NCBI GenBank assembly: GCA_023387635.1
Contig: JAEWHU010000185.1
Span: forward strand, 1 to 9,230
DNA length: 9,230 nt
Direction: 5' to 3'
Source: Bacillota bacterium
GTDB taxonomy: Bacteria > Bacillota > Clostridia > Lachnospirales > Lachnospiraceae
Made by a program: the position numbers and the translations under genes. Numbering within the stretch: the stretch's first letter is position 1; each line of letters opens with the position of its first letter. Below, in pieces: positions 1 to 6,882 of this stretch. The notes under the pieces were generated by a model, which was not told where the DNA came from, did no database searches, and saw nothing but the letters and a program-made list of their open reading frames with translations.

Positions 1-418
1 TGTATTTTACGTCGTAATCTGAATTTTCTACAATCATTTGGATACCTTTTTTAGTATCTGAGTTAATAATAAATGGTGCCTTAAGATTTGCAGTAACTTT
101 TGTAAGATCACTAGGAACCGTTAAAGACAGTAAAATCACTAAACTTTCTTCATCTAAATCACCTAATGATTTTAAAACTTCATCCTCAATTATTGGATTA
201 TAATCTTCTTTCACTAACAAAGGATTTATTACAGGTAATGCTAGGCTAGGTTCATCTAAACTTTGTAACCATGATATATTTGGGGAATTACCTTCTTCTA
301 TATCATATAGAATAGTATATCTCTTAAAATCAAAAAAACCCATAATACCTTGTTCAAAAGTAATAATTTTATCTTCACCTAAATCTATTTCTCCAAAAAA
401 TTTTGTATTAACTAACAT
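1..418 (-). CDS. fliW: Flagellar assembly factor FliW (3' end cut by window)
   Basis: FliW is a small cytoplasmic protein that binds either flagellin or the RNA-binding regulator CsrA, so flagellin translation is matched to export (known from Bacillus subtilis). The 139 codons visible begin MLVNTKFFGEIDLGED and carry the family hallmarks: an early GIMGF turn (residues about 24-28), a SWLQSL segment, LALPVINPLLV, a TVPSDLTKVTANLKAP stretch and a near-terminal IVENSDYDVKY. Family members are about 140-155 residues, so only a short tail is missing beyond position 1. The ATG at 418-416 is supported by AAAGGAG at 423-429, four bases upstream. It follows flgL by 135 bp and is probably co-transcribed with it, with a possible extra promoter in the gap. 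csrA normally follows but lies outside the window. I read the translation directly and found no internal stop. Confidence 0.93.
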   Translation of the reverse strand, partial: MLVNTKFFGEIDLGEDKIITFEQGIMGFFDFKRYTILYDIEEGNSPNISWLQSLDEPSLALPVINPLLVKEDYNPIIEDEVLKSLGDLDEESLVILLSLTVPSDLTKVTANLKAPFIINSDTKKGIQMIVENSDYDVKY

Positions 419-480
419 ATTGCTCCTTTCCCCCGTCTTCTTATTTTTATTCAGTTTTTTCATCTATTTCATATCACTAA

Positions 481-510
481 ATTATAGAACTATATAAATT
501 GCATATCCAA
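481..510 (-). promoter_or_regulatory. Possible sigma-A promoter ahead of fliW
   Basis: On the minus strand TTGGAT (505-510) is followed after 18 bases by a perfect TATAAT (481-486), about 60 bases upstream of the fliW start. The -35 match is only 4 of 6, and such AT-rich spacers produce TATAAT by chance, so this is tentative. If real, it would let fliW (and csrA beyond it) be expressed independently of sigma-28. Confidence 0.3.
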
Positions 511-523
511 CAGGTTATATTGC

Positions 524-547
524 CTAAAATCATAAGGTTGATTTTAG
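524..547 (-). repeat. 9-bp perfect inverted repeat just after flgL
   Basis: CTAAAATCA (524-532) and TGATTTTAG (539-547) are exact reverse complements around a 6-base loop, beginning six bases past the flgL stop codon. On the minus-strand RNA no U-run follows (the next bases are GCAAUAUAACC), so it is not a classical intrinsic terminator. It may stabilise or process the mRNA between flgL and fliW. The stem has only four G-C or C-G pairs. Confidence 0.45.
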
Positions 548-553
548 ATTGTC

Positions 554-2020
554 CTAGATAAAATCAAGAAGCGTATTCTTTATCACTTTAGAAGCAGCGG
601 ATAATGATGCATTGTATATTGCTTCTTTTGAACTTAATTTAATAAAAGTTTCTACAATGTCAACATCTTCGTTGGTGGACAATAAATCTTCAAAATCAAC
701 TTGTTGATTAGAAAGTCTATCTTCTGTTAACTCAAGTCTTACATAACGACTACCAAGGTCTGCAACTGCCGTATTAATTGTATTTTGGTGCTTAGAAGAA
801 CCAGCAATACCTTGTGAAAACTTGTCATGAAGTAATTTATTCTTAAGTACTAATTCTGTATCGAGTTGTCCAAGCAAAGCATTTAACTTTTCCGCTTCAT
901 CTGGTGTAACATTTTTATCTTCTAGTCTCTTCTTTACTTCTGCTATATTTTCTTCAGTTTCTGTTACCTCATAAACAACTGCAACCACCTCATCAATATC
1001 TCTTGCAATTCCATGAACTAGTGCATCACTTCCTTGGGTATTTACAACTAATTTTTGATTGAAATTAATCTCATATTGTATATATTGATCTGATTTTTCA
1101 TACTTGGATTCTTTATTGTACTTATCTATAACTGTACAATCAAAATAATGTTCCGGTCTTAAGTCACCTTCATTAAATTTGTGCTTATCATAACCAAAAT
1201 TAATATCAGTAACCACTCTTAAATTTTCATACATGTCATCACTTAATATTAATTCGCCAGTCTCTGCAATAAAGTTAATCTGACCTGCGCCTGGGGAATA
1301 AGCATCTGCGTCATCCTTATTTTTTGACACAGGAGTAATATTAACCGTTTGAGTTACACCTGTATCATCTACATACGTATATGAAATATCATTAATCGGT
1401 GTATCTTTTAAATCATTATAGGACAAGCGAATTCGATAAGTATTGGTAAGTGTAGGAGCAGGATCTGCTGGATTATACTTATCTATGTCTTGAGTTCCCA
1501 CCACTTTTGATATAGTTTCAATATCTTTTCCAGTAAATTTTTCCTTAATGGAATATTTTAAGTCCGTTGTACTTTCATTAAATACTAGACTTTTATCCGT
1601 CTTGTATCCTGTAAATACATATCGTCCCGCATAATTACTATTACCTTCTTGATAAATCTGTTTTTTATATTCTACTAGATTTTGCATAATACTTGTTCTA
1701 TCTGCTGGAGTTAATGGATCGTTTGCACCTTGTACAAAACTTGAATTTATATTAGTTAATATTGTATTAATGTTATTTAAAGCGCTTTCAGTAACATCCA
1801 TCCACGATTTAGCATCTGGTATATTCTTCTCGTAATATTGGTTTAGTTCACTAAGGTTGGTTCTAAGTTTTAATGCTCTAACTGCAATAATTGGATCTTC
1901 GGAAGGACGTTGTATCTTCTTACCTGAAGAATATTGTTGATCTAATATAGATAAACTATTCTTGTTTCGATTAATATTATGCATTGATGTATTCGTTAGC
2001 ATTTGATTTGTAATTCTCAT
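554..2020 (-). CDS. flgL: Flagellar hook-filament junction protein FlgL (HAP3), extended form
   Basis: FlgL forms the second junction ring between hook and filament, distal to FlgK, and is exported through the flagellar type III apparatus. The N-terminal D0/D1 region has the flagellin-like SSGKKIQRPSEDP signature (residues 31-43) and NYAGRYVFTGYKTD (129-142). The C-terminus ends in amphipathic D0/D1 helices (VDIVETFIKLSSKEAIYNAS, 453-472). At 488 residues it is far longer than the usual 300 or so. The extra part lies in the centre (about 160-410) and holds a beta-rich outer domain, an RPEHYFDCT motif (288-296), INFNQKLVVNTQGSDAL (318-334) and a charged, coiled-coil-like stretch (about 350-400). 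The start ATG has GGGTG at 2026-2030 four bases upstream and AAAGGTG further back. It lies 60 bp after the second flgK, in the same operon. Identity is firm; the role of the central domain is inferred to be surface exposure. Confidence 0.94.
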   Translation of the reverse strand: MRITNQMLTNTSMHNINRNKNSLSILDQQYSSGKKIQRPSEDPIIAVRALKLRTNLSELNQYYEKNIPDAKSWMDVTESALNNINTILTNINSSFVQGANDPLTPADRTSIMQNLVEYKKQIYQEGNSNYAGRYVFTGYKTDKSLVFNESTTDLKYSIKEKFTGKDIETISKVVGTQDIDKYNPADPAPTLTNTYRIRLSYNDLKDTPINDISYTYVDDTGVTQTVNITPVSKNKDDADAYSPGAGQINFIAETGELILSDDMYENLRVVTDINFGYDKHKFNEGDLRPEHYFDCTVIDKYNKESKYEKSDQYIQYEINFNQKLVVNTQGSDALVHGIARDIDEVVAVVYEVTETEENIAEVKKRLEDKNVTPDEAEKLNALLGQLDTELVLKNKLLHDKFSQGIAGSSKHQNTINTAVADLGSRYVRLELTEDRLSNQQVDFEDLLSTNEDVDIVETFIKLSSKEAIYNASLSAASKVIKNTLLDFI

Positions 2021-2080
2021 TTTACACCCATCGCACCTTTCTGCCTATTACTTTTCTAATTTTCAGATAAGCAAATAGTT

Positions 2081-3829
2081 TTATACTCCTGTATCATTAA
2101 TTAACTTATTATAGATTTCATTCATAATCTGTATTACTTTAGCGGATAAATTATATGCATTCTGGAATTTAACTAAATTCATAGCTTCTTCATCCACATC
2201 AACACCAGATTCAGATAGCCTTTGATTGTGTATCATATATAGCATATTGGATTGACTCTCTGAAAATGTAGCTGCTTTATCTGCATCAATACCAATTTCC
2301 GCTACTAATGTTTGTAAGAATGATGCTGGAGCACCTTGCTTAAACATAGAACCATCACTTTTTAATGCTATTAACGCATTCAGTATTTTTTTATCTTCTA
2401 CACCATCTATAATACTTTCTGCAATAGCTAATTTGCTAGGATCTTTACTTATTGCTTCGGTAATAGTAAAATTACCTGCTGTTAGCATGTAATAAGGAAT
2501 TCCATCTTTCGAACCCATTTTTTCTCCATTTTTTGATTCCATTACATTAAAGAAATCTAAGCCATTTTCACCATTAAGATCCTGCCCATCAGTATGAATA
2601 TCATTAAATGATTTTGCAAATGTTCGAACGAATTCATTCATTTGTCCCATATAATATGGGATTCCTTTGTAATTAATGGCTTTTCCAATGGCGGCATTAG
2701 CATTAGTTATATCACTATCTAATTTTTCTTCTAAGGTAAATTTATACTGTTTTGAATCATCATCATACTCAAAACTCTTATATTTATACTCCTTATTTCC
2801 TACAACTATAACCCCTTCTGAAGGTATATTAAGTCTTTCCACGTTGGTTATACTTGGACTCGATAAAGTAATGGTCTCTTCACCAGCCTTACCGTTTACT
2901 ATACCTGTTAAATTCTCTAGGTTATTACCATCCCTAACTTCAAATAGTGCTTTTAGGGAACCTGTTAATGTAGAACTTAATGGATCAAAACTTTGACCAT
3001 TATCCCAAGTAATATCATATAGACCATCGATATCATTTTGGTTGGCTTTTATCGTTCTTGGAACTATTTTTAGTGTATTATAATCATAATTATCTACTAA
3101 GGTTTGTCCATTTAATTTAACTACATAACTAGTTACTCCTACATTATCACCTACTATCTTTTCATCTACAGTAATATTGGCAATTTTAGATAGGTCATCC
3201 ACTAATAAAGCTCTTGCATCTCTTAAATCATTGGCAGTTCCCCCACCAGTTTCTAAATTATTTATCTGTTTTGTTAAAGAAGCAATTTGTTTTGATAAGG
3301 AATTAATTCTATCTACTTGGTTTTTAACTTCAAAATTACATTCCTCTTGAATACCCCTCATGCTATTAGATAAAGAATTAAAATATTCTGTTAAACTAGT
3401 TGCAAAGTTGGTTACTTGAGTTCTTACTGTTAAGCTTGAAGGATCTTTTGATAATTCTTGAAGACTATCAAAAAGTTTGTTAAAGGAGGTAGTAAATCCT
3501 TCCATGTTGATTTCATTAAAATTATTTTCAACTTCCTTCATGTAATAATCTTTAGTACTATAATTACCATATAACGTATTGTTCTTTCTATATTTCAAAT
3601 CGTAATATTCATTACGCACTTGCTTAATACTTTCTACATCTACACCAGTACCTACCATTCCGTATCTACTATTTACCCTAATTGCTACTCCTGCGTGTTG
3701 ATTTAATATTTGCCTTGAATACCCCTTAGTCTCTGCATTAGCCACGTTATGTGCTGTATTATTGAGCGCTGCTTGATAGGTATATAAACCTGTGGTTCCT
3801 ATATTTAATCCAAAAAATGTTGATGGCAT
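2081..3829 (-). CDS. flgK: Flagellar hook-associated protein FlgK (HAP1), second tandem copy
   Basis: FlgK caps the hook and forms the first hook-filament junction ring after export. From the chosen ATG the protein is 582 residues, in the usual range for FlgK (about 500-600). The N-terminus carries the rod/hook/HAP signature, with AALNNTAHNVANAETKGYSRQ-like sequence at about 20-40. A helical D1 region follows (DSLQELSKDPSSLTVRTQV, 121-139), then the FlgK-typical GGGTANDLRDARALLVDDL (195-213). The C-terminus has SGVDVDEEAMNLVKFQNAYN (541-560), the conserved closing motif. The frame stays open upstream to an ATG at 3859, but ATG 3829 is preferred because GGAGGT (3834-3839) sits five bases ahead and the protein then begins MPSTFFGL, as family members do. 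It lies 49 bp after the first flgK. Its middle region is unlike that of its neighbour, so this is not a recent duplication. Confidence 0.93.
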   Translation of the reverse strand: MPSTFFGLNIGTTGLYTYQAALNNTAHNVANAETKGYSRQILNQHAGVAIRVNSRYGMVGTGVDVESIKQVRNEYYDLKYRKNNTLYGNYSTKDYYMKEVENNFNEINMEGFTTSFNKLFDSLQELSKDPSSLTVRTQVTNFATSLTEYFNSLSNSMRGIQEECNFEVKNQVDRINSLSKQIASLTKQINNLETGGGTANDLRDARALLVDDLSKIANITVDEKIVGDNVGVTSYVVKLNGQTLVDNYDYNTLKIVPRTIKANQNDIDGLYDITWDNGQSFDPLSSTLTGSLKALFEVRDGNNLENLTGIVNGKAGEETITLSSPSITNVERLNIPSEGVIVVGNKEYKYKSFEYDDDSKQYKFTLEEKLDSDITNANAAIGKAINYKGIPYYMGQMNEFVRTFAKSFNDIHTDGQDLNGENGLDFFNVMESKNGEKMGSKDGIPYYMLTAGNFTITEAISKDPSKLAIAESIIDGVEDKKILNALIALKSDGSMFKQGAPASFLQTLVAEIGIDADKAATFSESQSNMLYMIHNQRLSESGVDVDEEAMNLVKFQNAYNLSAKVIQIMNEIYNKLINDTGV

Positions 3830-3833
3830 TTTT

Positions 3834-3839
3834 ACCTCC
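3834..3839 (-). promoter_or_regulatory. Ribosome binding site fixing the second flgK start
   Basis: GGAGGT on the minus strand lies five bases upstream of the ATG at 3829-3827. It is the strongest Shine-Dalgarno match in the area and argues against the in-frame ATG codons at 3859 and 3841, the latter of which lies immediately upstream of the site itself. Confidence 0.85.
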
Positions 3840-3842
3840 ATT

Positions 3843-3859
3843 ATACCGCCAAGCGGCAT
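3843..3859 (-). repeat. Small GC-rich hairpin ahead of the second flgK ribosome site
   Basis: The minus-strand RNA reads AUGCCGC-UUG-GCGGUAU, a 7-bp stem (one G-U pair) with a 3-base loop, ending three bases before the Shine-Dalgarno site. It stands out as GC-rich in an AT-rich spacer and has no U-run. It could tune translation or stability of the downstream cistron; this is inference. Confidence 0.45.
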
Positions 3860-3878
3860 CTTAAATCCTCTATCTGTA

Positions 3879-5657
3879 TTATCCGAGTCTTGTTATTAAA
3901 TGTTCTAACATACTATCAACGACAGTTATGTATCTAGAGGATGCATTATACGCATGTTGATATTTTATTAAATTCGTCAGTTCTTCATCCGATGATACAC
4001 CCATAACCTGTTGTCTTTGATTATTAATATTATTAGCCATTGCCTCTTGATTCTCACCCATATTATTAAGCTGTTCACCTCTTGTGGCAAGCTCTCCAAC
4101 TAATGCAGTATAATAATCTTTAAAAGTACTAATCGTTAGTGTATTTGGTGAAAGGGCTGCAAATGGTTCGTTCCATGCATTTGCCAAAGCTTCTGCTACT
4201 TTCATATCAAAACCATCGGTTCCATTGTTTGAATTTAATGGAATCTTAGAATAGTTATTCATAATTTCAGGATTCACTTGAATTTCACCTAATGTAAATA
4301 AGGAATAGTTATCCTCAGGAACTTCTTTATTATAAATTCTTACCTTAGTAGGGACTTTATTACCGTTTTCATCTTTTATATCTATTGTAAACTCTTTACT
4401 ATATCGATCCACTGATTTTCTATTGAATAAAGCTTCACCCATTGTGCTTCCTTCATCCATACCTACTGGTGCATTGTCAGAATCTAAAACAATCAATTCA
4501 TCCCCATCTTTTAATTCTATTGTCTTACCATTAATTATTATATCTTGGTCGGTCGCTACTATTACCTTTTTATTCGGAGACAGTATATCATTAATCTTTG
4601 TAACAATACCATGTATCAATTGATCAAATTGTGCTTGCATACTCATTATTACAGATGCACCAACAGAATTATTGTAGTCAGCAACTCTTTTGTTATAACG
4701 TTCCTCGGATTCTCCTTCAATACGTTTTGGGATAACCGTATAATTTGATACTTCATCACCTCTAGACAAAATCAAACCTTTTAACGTTCCTATATCAGTA
4801 TCTTTTGCCGTAGATGGCTCTTTATCAAGATTAAACACATCTATGTCATCAAAGTATGGCCATACAGGTTTAATCATATCTGAAGAATCACTTACTTTAG
4901 CCGTACCCATTTTATTTGCATAATCTTCTGTAACTAATGGAACTCCTTCTGCCATTACGGTAACAACACCATTTGGATTTTCTCTATATGTAATGCTCAT
5001 GATTTTCCCGAGTTCATCTAATAAGTTATTTCTATAATCTCTTAAATCATTTGCCTTTTCTTGCCCGCCACTTTCATATAAGCTGATTTGCTTATTCAGC
5101 GCATTAATCTCACTAGCTATTTGATTAACACTATCTACATTATTTCTAATCTGTGTATTTAAATTTACCTGATACTCTTTTAATTGTTTCGAAATGTTTT
5201 CTGCGTGTTCTAGAAAACTAACTGATGTTTGTATTAGAGCAGCACGAGCTACAATACTATCAGGTTCCTTTGCAAGTTCCTGTATTGACGTCCAAAATCC
5301 TTCCATTGAGCCTTGAAAAGTAACTCCTTCAAGCTCACCAAACATACCTTCTAACTCGGAAACTGTTTCATATTGTGTATCATAGAATCCCTGTCTACCT
5401 AATTCTTTACGGTATGAATTATCTAAAAAATTATCTCTTACTTGTCTAACTGCAGATATGTCTACACCTAGTCCATATTGAAGAGTAGAATGTCTTGTAA
5501 CCCCCCACTTAATATAGCTACTATCAACTTGAACCACCTGTTGTCTTACAAACCCATTGGTTCCTACATTTGCAAGATTGTGTGCAGTTGTATTTAATGC
5601 ATTCTGGCTAGTTCTTAAGCCAGAAACTCCTGTATATAAACTTCCGAATAATCCCAT
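3879..5657 (-). CDS. flgK: Flagellar hook-associated protein FlgK (HAP1), first tandem copy
   Basis: This is a 592-residue FlgK. The N-terminus MGLFGSLYTGVSGLRTSQNA is followed by the HAP signature (LNTTAHNLANVGTNGFVRQQ, 21-40), a Y-G-x-G-V-D motif (61-66), a D1 helical region (FWTSIQELAKEPDSIVAR, 121-138), KANDLRDYRNNLLDELGKI (201-219) and the closing motif VMGVSSDEELTNLIKYQHAY (551-570). The outer domain (about 240-500) differs in sequence from the second copy. The frame can be extended by three codons to a GTG at 5666, but that GTG is part of the ribosome site AGGTAGGTG (5664-5672), so the ATG at 5657 is chosen. It follows flgN by 95 bp and precedes the second flgK by 49 bp. Which copy forms the standard junction ring, or whether both do, cannot be told from sequence. 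Confidence 0.94.
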   Translation of the reverse strand: MGLFGSLYTGVSGLRTSQNALNTTAHNLANVGTNGFVRQQVVQVDSSYIKWGVTRHSTLQYGLGVDISAVRQVRDNFLDNSYRKELGRQGFYDTQYETVSELEGMFGELEGVTFQGSMEGFWTSIQELAKEPDSIVARAALIQTSVSFLEHAENISKQLKEYQVNLNTQIRNNVDSVNQIASEINALNKQISLYESGGQEKANDLRDYRNNLLDELGKIMSITYRENPNGVVTVMAEGVPLVTEDYANKMGTAKVSDSSDMIKPVWPYFDDIDVFNLDKEPSTAKDTDIGTLKGLILSRGDEVSNYTVIPKRIEGESEERYNKRVADYNNSVGASVIMSMQAQFDQLIHGIVTKINDILSPNKKVIVATDQDIIINGKTIELKDGDELIVLDSDNAPVGMDEGSTMGEALFNRKSVDRYSKEFTIDIKDENGNKVPTKVRIYNKEVPEDNYSLFTLGEIQVNPEIMNNYSKIPLNSNNGTDGFDMKVAEALANAWNEPFAALSPNTLTISTFKDYYTALVGELATRGEQLNNMGENQEAMANNINNQRQQVMGVSSDEELTNLIKYQHAYNASSRYITVVDSMLEHLITRLG

Positions 5658-5663
5658 GGATCT

Positions 5664-5672
5664 CACCTACCT
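5664..5672 (-). promoter_or_regulatory. Ribosome binding site fixing the first flgK start
   Basis: AGGTAGGTG on the minus strand matches the extended Shine-Dalgarno GGAGGTGA at most positions and ends six bases before ATG 5657. A very similar site (AAAAGGTAGGTG) precedes the PHP gene, and GGTGGTGAG precedes flgM, so this GGTGA-rich type recurs in this genome. Confidence 0.8.
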
Positions 5673-5715
5673 ATTTTTGCATTTTCTTTCGTCGAGCTTA
5701 GATATCATTTAGCCT

Positions 5716-5730
5716 AGCTAATATTTAGCT
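5716..5730 (-). repeat. Inverted repeat in the flgN-flgK spacer
   Basis: AGCTAA and TTAGCT flank a 3-base centre, giving a perfect 6-bp stem 22 bases after the flgN stop. No U-run follows in the direction of transcription, so it is unlikely to terminate. It may be a weak mRNA structure or chance in AT-rich sequence. Confidence 0.3.
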
Positions 5731-5752
5731 TGCTATTTGCTCTGATAATTTG

Positions 5753-6268
5753 CTACTGCTTTGCATCAAACATCCCTGTTTGTGGCATAGGTCCATCAAA
5801 TTGTGAGGCACCTTTTGTGTAGCCGCTATTCCCCGGTGACATCCTTGTACTTTGAATAAAATTCATATTGAATTCTATCATCTCTAGGGATTGTTTTATT
5901 AATTCTTGGTTGTGATTATTGGTTTCAACTAATTTTTGAATGGTATGTTTTAATTTGTCGTGAATTTCAGATAATTGGTCTCTTTGATCTGGTTGTTTTT
6001 CTAGTGCCATAATTATCTTAGTAATATGTAGTTCTTCTGGTTTTTTACTAAGAACCATTCCAATATTACTAATGATTTCTTCTCTTTTATGCTCTAACAC
6101 GTTAATCTTTTCAACTACTGCTTGTTCTTCTTCTGTTATAGCAATTAATCCTTCCAAATCATTTTTAACAATTATCTGTGTCTTTTTTTTAGCAAGGGGC
6201 AATAAATCTTCATATATGATTTGTTCGCCCCTTAGTGTTGTTATTAATTCTTCAATTAAGCTAGCCAC
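5753..6268 (-). CDS. flgN: Flagellar export chaperone FlgN
   Basis: FlgN is a cytoplasmic chaperone that holds FlgK and FlgL and delivers them to the export gate. The 171-residue product is almost wholly helical and charged, with heptad-like spacing through residues 10-140, as in the FlgN family. It has the family-typical segment MIEFNMNFIQS (about 129-139), followed by a Gly/Pro-rich unstructured tail. There is no signal peptide or membrane segment. The start is GTG at 6268-6266, supported by AGGAG at 6274-6278 with five-base spacing; no better ATG exists near the N-terminus. The protein sequence is weakly conserved in this family, so the call rests on length, helical character, the C-terminal motif and especially its position between flgM and the flgK genes whose products it would bind. 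Confidence 0.85.
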   Translation of the reverse strand: MASLIEELITTLRGEQIIYEDLLPLAKKKTQIIVKNDLEGLIAITEEEQAVVEKINVLEHKREEIISNIGMVLSKKPEELHITKIIMALEKQPDQRDQLSEIHDKLKHTIQKLVETNNHNQELIKQSLEMIEFNMNFIQSTRMSPGNSGYTKGASQFDGPMPQTGMFDAKQ

Positions 6269-6334
6269 TTTAACTCCTATCTACATGTTTAACAAGTATA
6301 AATCAAGTATTATAACTACAGGATCTAGTCTAAA

Positions 6335-6613
6335 TTAAATTATTGTGTCATAAAAACTATCTACTATTTTATTTGCTACTTCATTTGCACTAATATTATA
6401 AGTACCAGTTTCCATACGCTTTTTAATATCGTTCACCTTATCAGTTCTAATATCACTGGCATTTTGTACTGCTGCTTTTGCTACTTGATAATCTCTTCCT
6501 ACTCTTGAAATTTCAACTTTATCTGTCGCAGATACACCACTTACTGGAGATATTTTTTTTATAGTATTTGTCTGATATAATTGTGCTATTTTATTATAAG
6601 CATCTATACGCAT
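6335..6613 (-). CDS. flgM: Anti-sigma-28 factor FlgM
   Basis: FlgM binds sigma-28 (SigD/FliA) and holds off late flagellar genes until the hook is complete. The 92-residue product starts MRIDAYNKIAQLYQ and has the typical disordered linker followed by TDKVEISRVGRD (30-41). The C-terminal sigma-binding half contains an A-x-x-A-x(4)-D-I-R-x-DKV-x-D-I-K pattern (46-64), METGTYNISANEVANKIVDS (67-86) and an acidic/aromatic end. Two adjacent ATG codons (6616 and 6613) fit; the second is chosen because the core GGTGG of the site at 6617-6625 is then seven bases away and the protein begins MRI as relatives do. A further in-frame ATG at 6631 lies upstream of that site. It is the first gene of the flagellar operon, behind a sigma-28 promoter, giving negative feedback on its own transcription. 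Confidence 0.92.
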   Translation of the reverse strand: MRIDAYNKIAQLYQTNTIKKISPVSGVSATDKVEISRVGRDYQVAKAAVQNASDIRTDKVNDIKKRMETGTYNISANEVANKIVDSFYDTII

Positions 6614-6616
6614 CAT

Positions 6617-6625
6617 CTCACCACC
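6617..6625 (-). promoter_or_regulatory. Ribosome binding site fixing the flgM start
   Basis: GGTGGTGAG on the minus strand matches 7 of 9 bases of the extended Shine-Dalgarno GGAGGTGAT. It excludes the in-frame ATG at 6631, which is upstream of it, and favours the second of the two adjacent ATGs (6613). Confidence 0.7.
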
Positions 6626-6655
6626 ATTCATACTTCTTTATATTCTATACAATAT

Positions 6656-6682
6656 TTATCGGACATTTTAAGGTTTACATTA
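6656..6682 (-). promoter_or_regulatory. Sigma-28 (SigD/FliA) promoter of the flgM operon
   Basis: The minus strand reads TAATGTAA (6675-6682), 11 bases, then TCCGATAA (6656-6663). The known sigma-28 consensus is TAAAGTTT, 11 bases, GCCGATAA, so the -10 matches 7 of 8 and the spacing is exact; the -35 is weaker (5 of 8). Transcription would begin near 6648, leaving a leader of about 35 nt before flgM. The CCGATA core is rare enough in such AT-rich DNA to be convincing, and the position, directly ahead of the sigma-28 inhibitor gene, fits known flagellar logic. Confidence 0.8.
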
Positions 6683-6719
6683 GAGGATAAGCGAACTTTT
6701 TATTCATAAACGTAATAAA

Positions 6720-6770
6720 GTCTACCATTTAGCATATAGTAGAACACTATTATATACTGTAATGGTAGAC
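6720..6770 (-). terminator. Long 51-nt hairpin, probable terminator of the lysA unit
   Basis: GTCTACCATT and AATGGTAGAC (6720-6729 and 6761-6770) form a perfect 10-bp outer stem. Inside, after a small 2/1 internal loop, AGUAUAUAAUA pairs with UACUAUAUGCU at 10 of 11 positions around the loop GUGUUC. In the minus-strand RNA it is followed by a loosely U-rich UUUAUUACGUUU. It lies between the lysA stop and the sigma-28 promoter, so a terminator insulating the two units is the simplest reading. The U-run is interrupted, so it may be inefficient. A remnant of a small palindromic mobile element is the alternative. Confidence 0.55.
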
Positions 6771-6784
6771 CTTAAATAACATAA

Positions 6785-6882
6785 TGTCTTTTATAATTTA
6801 ATTATGTCTTTTATAATTTAATTATGCCTTTTATAATTTAATTATGTCTTCTATAATTTAATTATGTCTTTTATAATTTAAT
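6785..6882. repeat. 20-bp tandem repeat, 4.9 copies
   Basis: The unit TGTCTTTTATAATTTAATTA (plus strand) starts at 6785, 6805, 6825, 6845 and 6865. Copies 1, 2 and 5 agree over their length (copy 5 stops at 18 bases); copy 3 has C at 6827 and copy 4 has C at 6851. Each junction also forms the 13-bp palindrome ATAATTTAATTAT (6793, 6813, 6833 and 6853). Copy 5 contains the last codons and stop of the decarboxylase gene, so every unit carries the same gene end. It looks like a replication-slippage minisatellite. Confidence 0.95.

Noticed and set aside
423..434. CsrA binding sites (GGA motifs) over the fliW ribosome site
   Set aside because: The GGGGGAAAGGAG stretch contains GGA twice, but this is expected of any good ribosome site in such sequence and no supporting stem-loop presents the motif.
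2676..2996. Plus-strand open frame of about 106 codons opposite the second flgK
   Set aside because: It is antisense to a strongly conserved flagellar gene, has no family resemblance and no convincing ribosome site. The same applies to shorter plus-strand frames at 4423-4748, 6072-6338, 7820-8071 and 8695-8982.
3830..3859. N-terminal extension of the second FlgK to the ATG at 3859
   Set aside because: The extension runs through a hairpin and the strong GGAGGT site, and adds residues that FlgK proteins do not have.
6720..6770. Insertion element or MITE based on the 10-bp terminal inverted repeats
   Set aside because: No target-site duplication flanks the repeats, and the interior pairs with itself as a hairpin rather than encoding anything. 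A second genomic copy would be needed to revive the idea.
6785..6882. CRISPR array or plasmid-type iterons
   Set aside because: The units are contiguous with no unique spacers, and there is no replication or cas gene nearby. It is a simple tandem repeat.
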